From assembly GCA_016792625.1 (NCBI GenBank), contig JAEUKK010000033.1, forward strand, positions 32,278 to 96,277: a DNA stretch of 64,000 nt. Direction: 5' to 3'. This DNA is from Deltaproteobacteria bacterium. GTDB taxonomy: Bacteria; Myxococcota_A; UBA796; UBA2385. Position 1 is the stretch's first letter. Each line of letters starts with the position of its first letter. Below the pieces are notes generated by a model. That model searched no databases, was not told where the DNA came from, and saw nothing but the letters and a program-made list of their open reading frames with translations. Positions 25,736 to 34,455 of the stretch are shown here, piece by piece. A program made the translations under genes and the position numbers.

Positions 25736-26287
25736 ATGGCTCATCCCTGGCACGACCTTCCGAACAACCCGGACACCTGCGCCGAGGCCTTTAACGTCGT
25801 CATCGAGATCCCCAAGGGGTCCAAGGTCAAGTACGAGCTGGACAAGCCCTCGGGCCTGCTCAAGGTCGACCGCATCCTCTACAGCAGCGTGCACTACCCC
25901 GCGAACTACGGCTTCATCCCGCGGAGCTACTGCGAAGACGGCGACCCCCTCGATGTTTTGTTGTTGTGCAACGAGGCCGTGGCGCCGCTGACCATCGCCA
26001 CCGCGCGCCCGATCGGCGTGATGCACATGCTCGACCAGGGCAAAAAAGACGACAAGATCATCGCGGTGCTCACCGACGACCCGGCCTACGGCGACTACAC
26101 CGACATCAACCAGCTGCCCAAGCACCAAATGCAAGAGGTCGGCCGGTTTTTTGAGGACTACAAGGCGCTGGAGCGCAAGATCGTCGAGATCGAATCCTTC
26201 GGCGACCACAAGCGCGCGATCGCCGTGCTCAAAGAGGCCTTCGCCCTCTACCGGCGGGAAGAGCAGCGCCTGCGCGGCTGGGGCTGA
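25736..26287 (+). CDS. ppa: Inorganic pyrophosphatase (family I)
   Basis: The 183-residue protein is a standard soluble family I pyrophosphatase, which hydrolyses pyrophosphate from biosynthetic reactions in the cytoplasm with Mg2+. Visible motifs are [33 protein letters not shown] and the metal-binding [11 protein letters not shown], then [20 protein letters not shown] and the C-terminal [15 protein letters not shown]. The length is that of the bacterial hexameric form. It ends 60 bases before the convergent gene at 26348, with a hairpin between them. Confidence 0.96.
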   Translation: MAHPWHDLPNNPDTCAEAFNVVIEIPKGSKVKYELDKPSGLLKVDRILYSSVHYPANYGFIPRSYCEDGDPLDVLLLCNEAVAPLTIATARPIGVMHMLDQGKKDDKIIAVLTDDPAYGDYTDINQLPKHQMQEVGRFFEDYKALERKIVEIESFGDHKRAIAVLKEAFALYRREEQRLRGWG

Positions 26288-26306
26288 GCCCTCGCCTGCT
26301 GCCCTC

Positions 26307-26329
26307 GGCGCCGCTGGTTCGGCGGTGCC
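26307..26329. terminator. Hairpin between convergent genes
   Basis: GGCGCCGC and GCGGTGCC can pair (7 of 8 plus one G-T) around a 7-base loop between the ends of ppa and the convergent gene. There is no T-run, so its role as terminator is tentative. Confidence 0.3.
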
Positions 26330-26347
26330 TGGGCCCCGCCCGCCCGC

Positions 26348-27028
26348 TCAAGGCGCCCGGAAGGACAGGCTCGGCCCGAGCTGGAGCGTCCACCAGTCGC
26401 CGGTCGTCGTCCCCGCGGGGGCGGTGACCGCGGCGGTGTTGAGCGCGGCGGTGGGGGGCGCGGCCAGCCAGCTCGCCCGCAGCGTCCAGCTCAGCTGCGC
26501 GGGGCCGCGGACGCGGTGGCGCAGGCCCAGCTCACCGGTCAGCGCAGGCAGCGCCGTGGTGGCGAGGGGCGCGCCGCGCAGGTCCATCCTGCCGAAACCA
26601 AAGGCAACGTCGGCGGAGACTGGCGCTGCCGGATCGCCGCGAACAGTCGCCAGCACGCCATAGTGCCAGAGCTCGACCTCGGCCGAGTCGGGGAGGTCCT
26701 CGCCGCTCACGCCCAGCGCGGCGAGGTCGAGGGTGGGCTTCGGCCCCACCGGGAACTGCCCCCACACGCTGACCCCGAGCCGCGGCTTGCGGGCGTCAGC
26801 AGGCACGGCGAAGGCCTCGTAGCGCACGATGGCCGCGGTGAAGACGCCCTTGCTGACGCCCTCACCGGCGAGCAGGCCACCCGAGAGCCCCACCGCGGCG
26901 TTGCCCGAGTAGCCGGCGGTCGGCGCAACTGGGGCGCTCGGCGCGGCCGGTCGGGCGCCGGTGGGCTCGGCGGCGGCTGCGCCGCTCCCGAGCAGCAGCG
27001 ACAAGATGAAGGTGAGGGGTGTGGGCAT
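26348..27028 (-). CDS. Predicted exported beta-rich protein, function unknown
   Basis: A 226-residue protein with a Sec signal peptide (TFILSLLLGSGAAAAEP) and a Pro/Ala-rich stretch. The rest alternates hydrophobic and polar residues: GNAAVGLSGGLLAG, ARKPRLGVSVWGQFPVGP, VELWHYGVLATV, VSADVAFGFGRMDL, GELGLRHRV, LSWTLRASWLAA, WWTLQLGPSLSF. The strands of 9-11 residues and near-terminal aromatic residue are what a small outer-membrane beta-barrel looks like. No family is recognised. Nothing in the neighbourhood suggests a partner. The barrel call is inference from the pattern only. Confidence 0.6.
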   Translation of the reverse strand: MPTPLTFILSLLLGSGAAAAEPTGARPAAPSAPVAPTAGYSGNAAVGLSGGLLAGEGVSKGVFTAAIVRYEAFAVPADARKPRLGVSVWGQFPVGPKPTLDLAALGVSGEDLPDSAEVELWHYGVLATVRGDPAAPVSADVAFGFGRMDLRGAPLATTALPALTGELGLRHRVRGPAQLSWTLRASWLAAPPTAALNTAAVTAPAGTTTGDWWTLQLGPSLSFRAP

Positions 27029-27124
27029 GGCGGCGGGCTCCGGGGCGCTGGCCTATCCCCGCCCGCCCGGCCCGGGCCCGCCGGGCCTCTGCTATGGTGG
27101 CGCGCCGCGCCGAGGTCCGCGAAC

Positions 27125-27952
27125 GTGCCCCTCCCTCCATCCCTCCCGCCGCCGCGCTGCGAGTTCATCGTCGATCTCGCCACCCTCGACGCCAGCGTCG
27201 CCGAGGCCCGCGCCGCTTGGGCCGAGCGTGACGCCGAGCGCTTCGCCGCGGCCCTGGCCCGTGGGCGGCAGCAGCTGCCTTGCCTCGGCGCGCCGGTGGA
27301 TCCCGAGCGGGCGGCCCGCTGGCATGTGGTCGAGGGCATGGCGGCGGTGGTCGCCGCCGACCGGGCGGCTGCGCTTGGGCGCCTGCGTGCGGCGCGCGCG
27401 GCGGCCCCCGCGGCCGGCCTCAGCGCGGCCGAGGCCCCCGAGGGCAGCCTGCTCGACCTGCTCTCGGACGAGGCGGCCCTGCTCGGCCCGAGCCCGCGGG
27501 TCGAGATCGACGGCGCAGGGCTGCTCTTGCGCGTGGATGGGCGGCCCGCCGCCTCGCGCCCGGTCGAGGTGCCCGCGGTGGTGCAGCTGCTCGATGGGCA
27601 GGACCGGCCCCGCTTCACCGTCGACCTCGCGCCGGGCGCCCCACTGCCCGAGGCGCCCGCCGAAGTGACGGCCGGTGGGGCCAGGTCTGGTGATGGGCAC
27701 AGCCGGGCCGAAGGGCCCGCGGCCTCGACCCGCGGGCGGGCCGCGCCAGCGGTGAGCTTGGGGCTGACGGGCGCCGCTGCGCTCGGCCTCGGGCTCTGGG
27801 CGCGGGCTTCGGGGGCCGAGGCGCTGGATCCGGCGACCCCCTACGCCGAGGTCGGCCCCGCTGCGGCCCGCGGGCGCGCGCTCACCGTGGCGGCGGGCGC
27901 GGCGGGCCTGCTCGCCGCCGGCGCGGGCGCCTGGCTGGTGATCCGGTGGTGA
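27125..27952 (+). CDS. Hypothetical protein with two C-terminal membrane helices
   Basis: A 275-residue protein starting at GTG (GAGG nine bases upstream) and not matched to a family. The N-terminal part is helical and Ala/Glu/Arg-rich (FIVDLATLDASVAEARAAWAERD) with a TPR-like look. The middle (PRVEIDGAGLLLRVDGRP, VPAVVQLLDGQDRPRFTVDL) resembles a PEGA-like beta unit. Two hydrophobic segments close it (APAVSLGLTGAAALGLGLW and LTVAAGAAGLLAAGAGAWLVI). Its stop overlaps the next gene's GTG as GTGA, and that gene in turn overlaps the kinase gene, so the three form a coupled operon. It may assist the kinase or lipoprotein. Confidence 0.65.
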   Translation: MPLPPSLPPPRCEFIVDLATLDASVAEARAAWAERDAERFAAALARGRQQLPCLGAPVDPERAARWHVVEGMAAVVAADRAAALGRLRAARAAAPAAGLSAAEAPEGSLLDLLSDEAALLGPSPRVEIDGAGLLLRVDGRPAASRPVEVPAVVQLLDGQDRPRFTVDLAPGAPLPEAPAEVTAGGARSGDGHSRAEGPAASTRGRAAPAVSLGLTGAAALGLGLWARASGAEALDPATPYAEVGPAAARGRALTVAAGAAGLLAAGAGAWLVIRW

Positions 27953-29550
27953 GGCGCCCGCTGGCCCCGCGCTGGTTCGCGCTGCTGCTCAGCGCGGCGT
28001 CGGGCTGCAATTGGGTCAGCGAGGCCGAGGTCGCCAAGGCGCTCGACCGCGACGGTGACGGCTCACCCTGGCCCGAGGACTGCGACGACAGCGACCCGGC
28101 ACAGCAGCGCGGCTGCGCGGAGGAGGCGGCCGACGGCGGCGAAGGAGCGGAGGGCGGCGAGGGGACGGACGGCGTCGACGGCGCGGACGGAGCCGACGGG
28201 ACCGACGGAGGGGACGGGTCGGACGGGACCGATGGCGCCGACGGCGCCGATGGTACGGACGGCGTGGACGGCGCAGACGGCGCAGACGGCGGGGATGGCG
28301 CGGTGGTCGTCATCTTCGAGGGGGAGCAAACGGCGGATGACGCCGAGCTACACCTGAGCCCGAGCAGCGGGGCCGTGCACGGGCTGGGCGCCCTAGCGGC
28401 CAGCGGCGGCGCCTCAGGGGCCGGGCTGCGGCGGATCTTGATCGGCGCCGCGGGCAGCAACGAAGCTTGGTGGCTCGAGCTCGACGCGAGCAGCGGGCCC
28501 GAGGTGGCCCTCTCCGCCTCGCCCAACGTCACCCTGACCGACGCGGCGCGCCTGAGCCTGACCGTGCAGCCGCTGGGTGCGGGTGGCGAAGATGGCGTGT
28601 TGGTCGGTGGTTTCACCGCTTGGGGCGTGGAAGAGGGCGTCGGGCAGCTCGCGGTGCTCCCCAGCGAGGCGCTGCGCGACGGCGCGGCCCTGGTGCGCTG
28701 CGCAGACTCGACCGCGGGGGACTGCACGGCCGCCGCGCCCGGGGTCGGCTTCGGCTTCGCGGTGATCGACGTCGACGGCGATGGGCTCGCCGAGCTCTGG
28801 GCGACCGAGCGCGCGCCGGCGGGCGGCCCGCCCATCCTGGTGTCTGAGGGGCCCTTCTCGCCAGACAGCGCCGAGCTCAGCATGAGCCCGGCCGAGATCA
28901 GCGGCTGGATCACGCCCCTCGATCACCGCTCCTGGGGGGTGTGGGACGCCGAGGACGTCGACGGCGACGGCTACCGCGACGTGCTGGTCACCGGCGCCCC
29001 CGAGAGCACGCTGGTCTTCGGCGGGGCCCGCGGGCGGCTCGAGCTGACCGCCATCGCCGGCGCTGAGGACTCCACCACCTGGACCGACGCCCACGGCCGG
29101 CCCGGGGGCGACATGGACGGCGACGGCTACGCCGATCTGCTGCTGCCCAGCGCGGGCAACCTGCAGCTGGTGCCGGGGGCGGCCCTCCGCGCGCCGCGGC
29201 CGGTGGCCTACGCGATGGGCCTGGGGTCGGGTCCGCGCTGGGCCTGGGCGGGCGGGATCCAGTCCCTCGCCCCGCCGGTCGACCTCGACGGTGATGGCCT
29301 GAATGACGCGCTGCTCATTGATCAAGGCACGGACGGCCTGCGGATCTGCGGCCTGACCGGCTGGAGCCGCGCGCCGGCCCTGAGCTGGCAGGTCGATGGC
29401 CTGCCCCCGGGGGCGACCGACGCCCGGATTGACGTGCTGCAGGCTGCAGACGGCGCCAGGGTGCTCGTCGGGCTGCCCGGGGCCGGGGGCGCCGGCGAGG
29501 ACGGGCCCGGGGCCGCGTTGATCTTCGGGCCCACCGGCGCGCGGCCATGA
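27949..29550 (+). CDS. FG-GAP/VCBS-repeat lipoprotein with Asp-Gly tract
   Basis: A lipoprotein of about 533 residues. The signal ends in a lipobox (LLLSAASGC). Next is an EF-hand-like DRDGDGSPWPEDCDD, then a collagen-like tract of (T/A/V/S/G)DG triplets over about 50 residues. The body holds at least four calcium-loop units typical of FG-GAP/VCBS repeats: VIDVDGDGLAELWATE, DVDGDGYRDVLVTGAPE, DMDGDGYADLLLPSAG and DLDGDGLNDALLIDQG. Such proteins form beta-propellers at the cell surface and bind calcium. GTG at 27949 overlaps the preceding stop (GTGA); a GTG one codon earlier is also possible. The gene's own stop overlaps the kinase start as ATGA. Confidence 0.78.
   Translation: MRRPLAPRWFALLLSAASGCNWVSEAEVAKALDRDGDGSPWPEDCDDSDPAQQRGCAEEAADGGEGAEGGEGTDGVDGADGADGTDGGDGSDGTDGADGADGTDGVDGADGADGGDGAVVVIFEGEQTADDAELHLSPSSGAVHGLGALAASGGASGAGLRRILIGAAGSNEAWWLELDASSGPEVALSASPNVTLTDAARLSLTVQPLGAGGEDGVLVGGFTAWGVEEGVGQLAVLPSEALRDGAALVRCADSTAGDCTAAAPGVGFGFAVIDVDGDGLAELWATERAPAGGPPILVSEGPFSPDSAELSMSPAEISGWITPLDHRSWGVWDAEDVDGDGYRDVLVTGAPESTLVFGGARGRLELTAIAGAEDSTTWTDAHGRPGGDMDGDGYADLLLPSAGNLQLVPGAALRAPRPVAYAMGLGSGPRWAWAGGIQSLAPPVDLDGDGLNDALLIDQGTDGLRICGLTGWSRAPALSWQVDGLPPGATDARIDVLQAADGARVLVGLPGAGGAGEDGPGAALIFGPTGARP
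28135..28302 (+). repeat. Imperfect 9-bp repeats encoding xDG triplets
   Basis: Roughly 9-bp units such as GACGGCGCC and GACGGCGTG recur within the lipoprotein gene and encode the Asp-Gly tract just after the lipobox region. They are likely to vary in copy number between strains. Confidence 0.6.
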
Positions 29551-31697
29551 GCGGGCGGCGCTACACCCTGCGCAGGGTGCTGGGCCAAGGAGCCCAGGGC
29601 ACCGTCTACCTCGCCGATCTCAGCGGAGAGGCGGGATTTTCGCGACAGGTCGCGCTCAAGCTCATCCGTGAGGGCCTCGACCAGCGCGGCGCCTACGCCC
29701 GGCGCTTGCGCGACGAAGCCCGGCTGCTCGCCCTGGTCCGCCACCGCGCGGTGGTCCACGTGGACGCGCTCATCCAGATTGGTGGCCAGTGGGCCATTGT
29801 GCTTGAGTTCGTCGACGGGGTCAGCCTGGCCGATCTGCTCCAGCTCGGGCCGCTGCCGCTGGGCGCCGCCCTCGAGGTGATGGCCGAGGTGGCCGCCGCC
29901 CTGCACGCGGCCGGGGCGGCCCGCGGGCCCGAGGGCCAGGTGCTGCAGCTCTGCCACCGCGACCTCAAGCCTGGGAACGTGCTGCTGACCGGCGCGGGCG
30001 AGGTCAAGGTGCTGGACTTCGGCATCGCGCGGGCGCCGGGCGTGGCCCGCGAGGCCCGGACCCGCGCGGCCGGGGTGATCGGGACGCCGGGCTACCTCGC
30101 CCCCGAGGCGCTCGACGGGAGCGCGCAAGTGGGCCCGCCCGCCGATGTCTTCGCGCTCGGCGTGCTCTTGTCTGAGCTGCTGCTTGGGCAGCCGGTGGGC
30201 CAGCTCTGGCCCGATCCGGAGACCTGGGAGCTGCGGGTCGAGGCCCTCGCCGACCGCTCTGCCCGCGCGGTGGAGGAGCTGCACCCGCCCGCCGGGCCCG
30301 CCCTGCGCGCCTTGCTGCGCAGCTTGCTCGAGCGCGCGCCAGACCGGCGGCCGAGCGCCCGCGAGGTGGACCGGGCCCTGCTCGACCTGCGGGCGCGCAT
30401 CCCGGCCGAGCCCCTGCGCTACTGGGCGGAGCGCGCCGTGCCCGAGGCCAGGGCGCATGTGCCCTTGCCGAGCGGCGAGGGTGACCCGCTGCTCGGGCGC
30501 ACGCTGAGCGAGGGCGGCGCGGAGGAGTTCGGGACGGGCCCGGCAGCCACCACGCTGGTGCCCGAGCCCGAGCGGAGCGGGGGCGCGCCCACGCCGGAGC
30601 GCGCCGCCCCCGCCGCCCGCACGACCGACGCCACTGAGGATGACGAGGTGGACGAGGTCCTCGATCCGGCCGAGGCGCCGATGCCCCGGGCCGCCGCCCG
30701 CCCTGCGCCCCGGCCGGCGGCCCCGGCCCCGGCCGGCCCCCTGCCCATGGACCCGGGCGCGACCTTCGTCGGCGCGCGGGGCAAGGTGCTGAGCGGCCTG
30801 ATGGCCCGCCAAGACACCGAGATCCGCGTCATTCCGAAAGAGAAGCGCCCTGCTCCGCCGCCGCCCCCGCTGCCCGTGGTCGGCGCCCGCGCCGAGGCGC
30901 CTGAGGTCGCTGCGCCCGCGCCCCCGGTGGTGCCGCTCGCCGCGCCGACCGCGCCGACCGCGCCGCCGACCCCGGCTCCGGCTGCCCCGCCGCCGGCGCT
31001 CAGCCCGGCGCCGCCGGCCCCCGACCCGACCGAGGCCGGCCCGCGGCCCGCGGTCCCGCCGCCCCTCACCGCGCCGCCGCCGCCCCCGAGGCCCGCGCCG
31101 GCGCCCCGGGCACCTGCGCCCGCGCGCCGGAGCAGCGCCGTGGTCGTGTTGATCGGGGTCGGGGCCGTGCTCGGGATCGCCGCGCTGGCCGCGCTCGGGC
31201 TGCACCTGCGCGCCCCGACGCCGGGGACCCCTGTGCCGGAGCCGGTGGCCGCGCCCGCGCCACCACCGGCGGATCCGCCTGCGCCTGCACCGGCGCCCGC
31301 GCCCGCGCCGGGCCCAGAGCCCGCTGCGCCCGCCCCATCCAGCGCCGCCGCTGCGCCTGCGCCCGGGTCTGCGGGCGGGTCAGCGGGCCGCGCCCCGGTG
31401 GCTGCGCCCGAGCCGGCCCCCGCGGCTGCGCCCGCACCCCTTCCTGTGCCCGCGCCCGCACCTGCGCAGCGCGCGCGGGTGCGCCTCGACGCCGACAAGC
31501 CCGACCAGGTCGAGGCCCTGTGGGTGCAGGGCGCCGCGGGCCGCTTCGGGGCGGGCCCGGTCCCGCCGGGCGACTACGAGATCACCGTGCTGCTCGTCGG
31601 TCTGGGGCCGATCCGCTGCGGCGCCCGCAGCCTGGGGCCAGACGATGAGCTGCGGGTGCAGGTGCGCGCGGCTTTTGGGGTGTGTGAGCTGCGCTGA
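29547..31697 (+). CDS. Membrane-anchored Ser/Thr protein kinase (Pkn type)
   Basis: The 716-residue protein has an N-terminal Hanks-type kinase domain (about 1-285): glycine loop GQGAQGTVYLA, VALKLI with the ATP-binding Lys, catalytic loop CHRDLKPGNVLL, DFGIARAPG, and YLAPEAL in the activation segment. A long Ala/Pro-rich linker of about 240 residues follows, then one transmembrane helix near 528-550 (SSAVVVLIGVGAVLGIAAL). After more Pro/Ala repeats there is a C-terminal extracytoplasmic beta domain (RVRLDADKPDQVEALWVQG, PPGDYEITVLLVGLGP) of PEGA type. It should phosphorylate cytoplasmic Ser/Thr targets in response to an envelope signal. The ATGA overlap with the lipoprotein gene suggests a functional link. 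Confidence 0.92.
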   Translation: MSGRRYTLRRVLGQGAQGTVYLADLSGEAGFSRQVALKLIREGLDQRGAYARRLRDEARLLALVRHRAVVHVDALIQIGGQWAIVLEFVDGVSLADLLQLGPLPLGAALEVMAEVAAALHAAGAARGPEGQVLQLCHRDLKPGNVLLTGAGEVKVLDFGIARAPGVAREARTRAAGVIGTPGYLAPEALDGSAQVGPPADVFALGVLLSELLLGQPVGQLWPDPETWELRVEALADRSARAVEELHPPAGPALRALLRSLLERAPDRRPSAREVDRALLDLRARIPAEPLRYWAERAVPEARAHVPLPSGEGDPLLGRTLSEGGAEEFGTGPAATTLVPEPERSGGAPTPERAAPAARTTDATEDDEVDEVLDPAEAPMPRAAARPAPRPAAPAPAGPLPMDPGATFVGARGKVLSGLMARQDTEIRVIPKEKRPAPPPPPLPVVGARAEAPEVAAPAPPVVPLAAPTAPTAPPTPAPAAPPPALSPAPPAPDPTEAGPRPAVPPPLTAPPPPPRPAPAPRAPAPARRSSAVVVLIGVGAVLGIAALAALGLHLRAPTPGTPVPEPVAAPAPPPADPPAPAPAPAPAPGPEPAAPAPSSAAAAPAPGSAGGSAGRAPVAAPEPAPAAAPAPLPVPAPAPAQRARVRLDADKPDQVEALWVQGAAGRFGAGPVPPGDYEITVLLVGLGPIRCGARSLGPDDELRVQVRAAFGVCELR

Positions 31698-31763
31698 GGG
31701 TGGGCGCTCCACCACGCCAACGGCTGTGTCGAACGCCGCCGTCGGTCGCGCGGCCCCAGCTGC

Positions 31764-31991
31764 TCAACCGGCCTGAAGCAGCGCCAGCAGCTCATCTACG
31801 TCAATCCCGGCGGCGCGGATGATCGCCCGCAAGGTCCCCGGCGCCACCGGCTCATGCGCCGGGACGGTCAGCGGAGGTCGGCCGACCGCGCGAAGTGAGA
31901 TGTGTGAGCCCTTCTGGCGGACCGTCTCATCGCCGAGCCGGCGGAGAGCCCGGACGAGCTCGGCCGCGCCGGTGGTTTGCAGCCGGCCCAT
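31764..31991 (-). CDS. hicA: HicA-type mRNA interferase toxin
   Basis: A 75-residue protein matching HicA: a small double-stranded-RNA-binding fold with ELVRALRRLGDETVRQKGSHISLRAV, in which the QKGSH His is the catalytic residue of the family, followed by PLTVPAHEPVAPGTLRAIIRAAGID. HicA toxins cleave mRNA and stop translation until bound by HicB. The ATG directly abuts the stop codon of hicB, with no gap, consistent with a coupled toxin-antitoxin operon. The pair lies between two convergently or same-strand arranged housekeeping-like genes without transfer marks. Confidence 0.85.
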   Translation of the reverse strand: MGRLQTTGAAELVRALRRLGDETVRQKGSHISLRAVGRPPLTVPAHEPVAPGTLRAIIRAAGIDVDELLALLQAG

Positions 31992-32216
31992 CTACACAGC
32001 GACCCGAACCCGACCGAGCTCGATTTCTGCCGGAACACCGTCACCCACATCATCGCCGAAGGCTTCGAGGTGCAGCTCGATGGCTTCGCGGACTTTGCGC
32101 TTGGCCTCGGCCTTGGTGGCCCCCTGCGAGATGCAGCCAGGGAGGCCCGGCACGGTGGCGCACCATGTGCCGGTCTCGTCTTGTTCCAGCAGGAAGGTGT
32201 AGGTGCGGCGGGCCAT
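31992..32216 (-). CDS. hicB: HicB-type antitoxin
   Basis: A 74-residue protein matching the HicB partial-RNase-H-like antitoxin domain: RRTYTFLLEQDETGTWCATVPGLPGCISQGATKAEAKRKVREAIELHLEA in outline, with the typical VPxLPGCxSQG turn. It neutralises HicA by direct binding. There is no room for a separate C-terminal DNA-binding domain, so repression would have to rely on the short form. The true gene is only the end of a much longer open frame. The start is set by the MARRTYTF beginning and by GGAG six bases upstream of the ATG. An inverted repeat overlaps the likely -10. Confidence 0.88.
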   Translation of the reverse strand: MARRTYTFLLEQDETGTWCATVPGLPGCISQGATKAEAKRKVREAIELHLEAFGDDVGDGVPAEIELGRVRVAV

Positions 32217-32230
32217 TTTCACTCCGTGGA

Positions 32231-32253
32231 TCGGCTGCCCCGATTGTAGCCGA
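32231..32253. promoter_or_regulatory. hicBA promoter with inverted repeat
   Basis: On the minus strand TACAAT (5 of 6 to TATAAT) lies about 27 bases before hicB. It is enclosed by the perfect inverted repeat TCGGCT / AGCCGA with 11 bases between. A repeat across the -10 is what an autoregulatory operator would look like; no clear -35 is seen. Confidence 0.42.
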
Positions 32254-32352
32254 AGGCGCCGACGCGTGGCCAGCGCAGCCTCGCCGACGCGGGCATAGGC
32301 AGCTGCTTGATGCCCGCGGACACTTACGTTGCGCGCGGGCGCCCGCCCGCCC

Positions 32353-33369
32353 TCACACCCGGTCGACCCGCAGCGCCCAGGCGCTGAGCCCCGCCGCCTC
32401 CATGCCGCGGCGCAGCCGGCTGGCGTGGTCCTCGTCGACGCCGAGGGCGACGATGGAGCGGTCGCCGCCCGCGCCGCTGAATTTGGCGCCCAGCGCGCCG
32501 TGCTCGTCGCGCAGGCGGGCGCAGGTCGCGACCAGCTGCGGCGCGGCGAGGGCGGGCAGGGCCTGCGCGGCGACGGCATAGGCGGTCTGGGCGCGGTCCA
32601 TCGCGGCGCCCAAGGCGGCGAGATCACCGATGCGCACGGCGTGTGCGCCGGCGTCTGCGGTGTGGGCGAAGGTGGCGAGGGCCTCGGCGACGGCGGCCGC
32701 GGCCTCGCGGTCCTCGGGCGCGCGCAGGTCTGCGGCGGTGTGCGCGCAGAGGGCCTCGAGCAGGGGGGCGGCGGGCCGGGGCTGGGGCCAGACCCCCACC
32801 GCGAGGTGCAGGGGGCGCAGCGGCTGGATCCGCCGCAGGCGCCCGCTGCCGTCGGCCCGCCAGCGGATGTAGGCGGCCGCGCCGGCGGCGCAGGCCATCG
32901 GGTCGAGCCGGCCGCAGGGAACGCCGAGCAGCTCGTGCTCGACCTCAAAGGCGAGGGCGGCGAGCACATCGTGCTCAAGCGCGTGGCCGGCGGCCCGGGC
33001 CAGCGCGTCGAGCACGCCGAGCGTGTAGGCGGCCGACGACGAGAAGCCGCGCCCGGCCGGCAGGGTCGCGTGCACGTACAGGTGGCAGGCCCGCAGGCGC
33101 AGGCCCCGCCGGTGCAGGGCCGCCGCGGCCGCCGGGGCGAAGCGCAGGGGCCCGCCCGCCGGGTCGACCGCGCCCTCGAGGCCGAAGCTCTGCTCGCGCA
33201 GATCACCGTGCAGCGCGGTGCGCACGCGGATCTCGGTGGGCCTGAGGGCCGCGTCGACCGCCACGACCACCGAGAGCGGCGCGGGCACGGTGAGGCTGGC
33301 CCCGCCCGCCCAATCACAGTGCTCGCCGAGGAGGCAGACGCGGCCGCTGTACTGCACGACGAGGGGCAA
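32353..33369 (-). CDS. GHMP-family sugar kinase (galactokinase/heptose kinase-like)
   Basis: A 338-residue GHMP kinase with all three motifs: SGRVCLLGEHCDWAGG at the N-terminus (substrate region as in galactokinase), PAGRGFSSSAAYTLGVLDALA (ATP-binding Pro-x3-Gly-Leu-Ser-Ser-Ser-Ala box) and GAKFSGAGGDRSIVAL near the C-terminus. The GEHxDWxGG form and size are those of sugar 1- or 7-kinases such as L-fucokinase or heptose kinase; the substrate is undecided. The start listed is TTG; a GTG four codons later is equally possible, as neither has a clear ribosome-binding site. It is divergent from the secreted-protein gene at 33585. Confidence 0.82.
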   Translation of the reverse strand: MPLVVQYSGRVCLLGEHCDWAGGASLTVPAPLSVVVAVDAALRPTEIRVRTALHGDLREQSFGLEGAVDPAGGPLRFAPAAAAALHRRGLRLRACHLYVHATLPAGRGFSSSAAYTLGVLDALARAAGHALEHDVLAALAFEVEHELLGVPCGRLDPMACAAGAAAYIRWRADGSGRLRRIQPLRPLHLAVGVWPQPRPAAPLLEALCAHTAADLRAPEDREAAAAVAEALATFAHTADAGAHAVRIGDLAALGAAMDRAQTAYAVAAQALPALAAPQLVATCARLRDEHGALGAKFSGAGGDRSIVALGVDEDHASRLRRGMEAAGLSAWALRVDRV

Positions 33370-33584
33370 GAGCGGACCTGGGCGTGGAGGGGCGAACCGA
33401 GCGGGCCGCCGCGCTATCCCATCGCAGGGGTCAGGGCCGGAGCGGAGCCGCTGGGCCCAGCGCCGGCCGCGGTGCTATCATGGCGAGGCCGCGGGCTTCC
33501 CCGCGCTGCGTGGGCCGCGCGCCGTCCCGCGCGGGCCGCTCCGAACCTCCGATCTGCCGCGCGTCGCGCGCCCGACGGGAAGCC

Positions 33585-34343
33585 ATGCCGCCGCTCGCTC
33601 ACCGGACCCACGACTCCGCCCGCGCCGCCGCGGCCGGCCCTTGCTCCGCGATGACCGGCCATGCGCCCGGCGGTCGGCCCTGTGTCGGTCGTGCCCCCGC
33701 CGGTCGTGCCCCCGCTGGTCGCGCCTTGGTTGGTCGCGCCCTCGCTGGCCTGGGGCTCGGCTTGGCGCTGGCCGCGCTGCCCGGGCTGGCCGCGGCGCAG
33801 GCGGCGCCCGCGCCCCCCGCCGCGGCCGCCCCGACCACGGCCAGCGTGCCCGAGGCCCTGAAATTCATCAACGAGCAGCTGGCCCGCAACGCGAGCACCT
33901 GGCGGCCCTGCAAGGGCACAGCCACGCTTGAGCTCGCCCAAGATGGCGTGGTGACGGTCGTGGTCAAGCGCCAGAGCTACTGCGAAGACAGCCGTTTTCG
34001 GGCCTCGGTGCGCGAGCTTGACGCCGCCGCGGTGAGCTTCGAGGTGCTCGACGAGATCGTGCTGCGCGTGCCCTGCCAACAAGAGGCCGCCTGCGCCCGC
34101 CACTGGCAGAAGAAGAAGAAGCGCAGCGGCAACAGCTGGGTGGCCCGCACCGACCAGTGGGATCCGAGCGGCCCCGGGGCCCAGCCGCACCAGGTCACCG
34201 CGCTCGAGCTCCCCCTCGGCAGCGACCCGCAGGTGGCCCAGCGCATCACCACCGCCCTGCAGTACCTCGTGCGCACCGCGCAGGGCGCGCCCGAGTATGC
34301 CGCGCCGGCCGATCCTTTCGCCGCGGGCGCTGGAGGGACCTGA
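33585..34343 (+). CDS. Predicted secreted protein, function unknown
   Basis: About 252 residues. After the ATG (GGGAAG just upstream) comes an unusual Arg/Gly/Ala region built on a short repeat (APAGRAPAGRALVGRALAG), then a hydrophobic core and signal-peptidase site (LALAALPGLAAAQA). The mature part has an Ala/Pro linker and a globular region: SVPEALKFINEQLARNASTWRPCKGTA, VVTVVVKRQSYCEDSRF and LDEIVLRVPCQQEAACARHW, with four to five cysteines that could form disulfides, then a basic KKKKR patch. No family is recognised. A later in-frame ATG at 33651 would shorten the N-terminus by 22 residues but has no ribosome-binding site. Confidence 0.62.
   Translation: MPPLAHRTHDSARAAAAGPCSAMTGHAPGGRPCVGRAPAGRAPAGRALVGRALAGLGLGLALAALPGLAAAQAAPAPPAAAAPTTASVPEALKFINEQLARNASTWRPCKGTATLELAQDGVVTVVVKRQSYCEDSRFRASVRELDAAAVSFEVLDEIVLRVPCQQEAACARHWQKKKKRSGNSWVARTDQWDPSGPGAQPHQVTALELPLGSDPQVAQRITTALQYLVRTAQGAPEYAAPADPFAAGAGGT
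33685..33751 (+). repeat. Short imperfect tandem repeat in a signal region
   Basis: Units close to GGTCGTGCCCCCGCC (about 15 bp) recur four to five times and encode the repeated GRAPA/GRAL motif ahead of the signal core of the secreted protein. Confidence 0.5.
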
Positions 34344-34413
34344 GCGCGTTGCCGCCTGAGGTGGCTGGTCGGCGCGGCATCTTTAGCGCGAGCTGAGCCC
34401 GACGGGGGGCGTT

Positions 34414-34434
34414 GCGGGGGGCGGAGCCCCCCGC
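34414..34434. terminator. GC-rich hairpin between convergent genes
   Basis: GCGGGGGGC and GCCCCCCGC form a perfect 9-bp stem with a GGA loop between the stops of the genes at 34343 and 34456. TTTT lies about 10 bases beyond on the plus strand. It could terminate both transcripts. Confidence 0.5.
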
Positions 34435-34455
34435 CCATCGACCTTTTCGCTGCCC

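Noticed and set aside
29322..31205. A 627-codon minus-strand open frame opposite the Ser/Thr kinase.
   Set aside because: The plus-strand frame has complete kinase motifs, while the antisense product is His/Arg/Gly-rich without domains.
32217..33317. A long N-terminal extension of HicB.
   Set aside because: The extension is antisense or out of frame to the GHMP kinase gene and Arg/Pro-rich. HicB begins normally at 32216.
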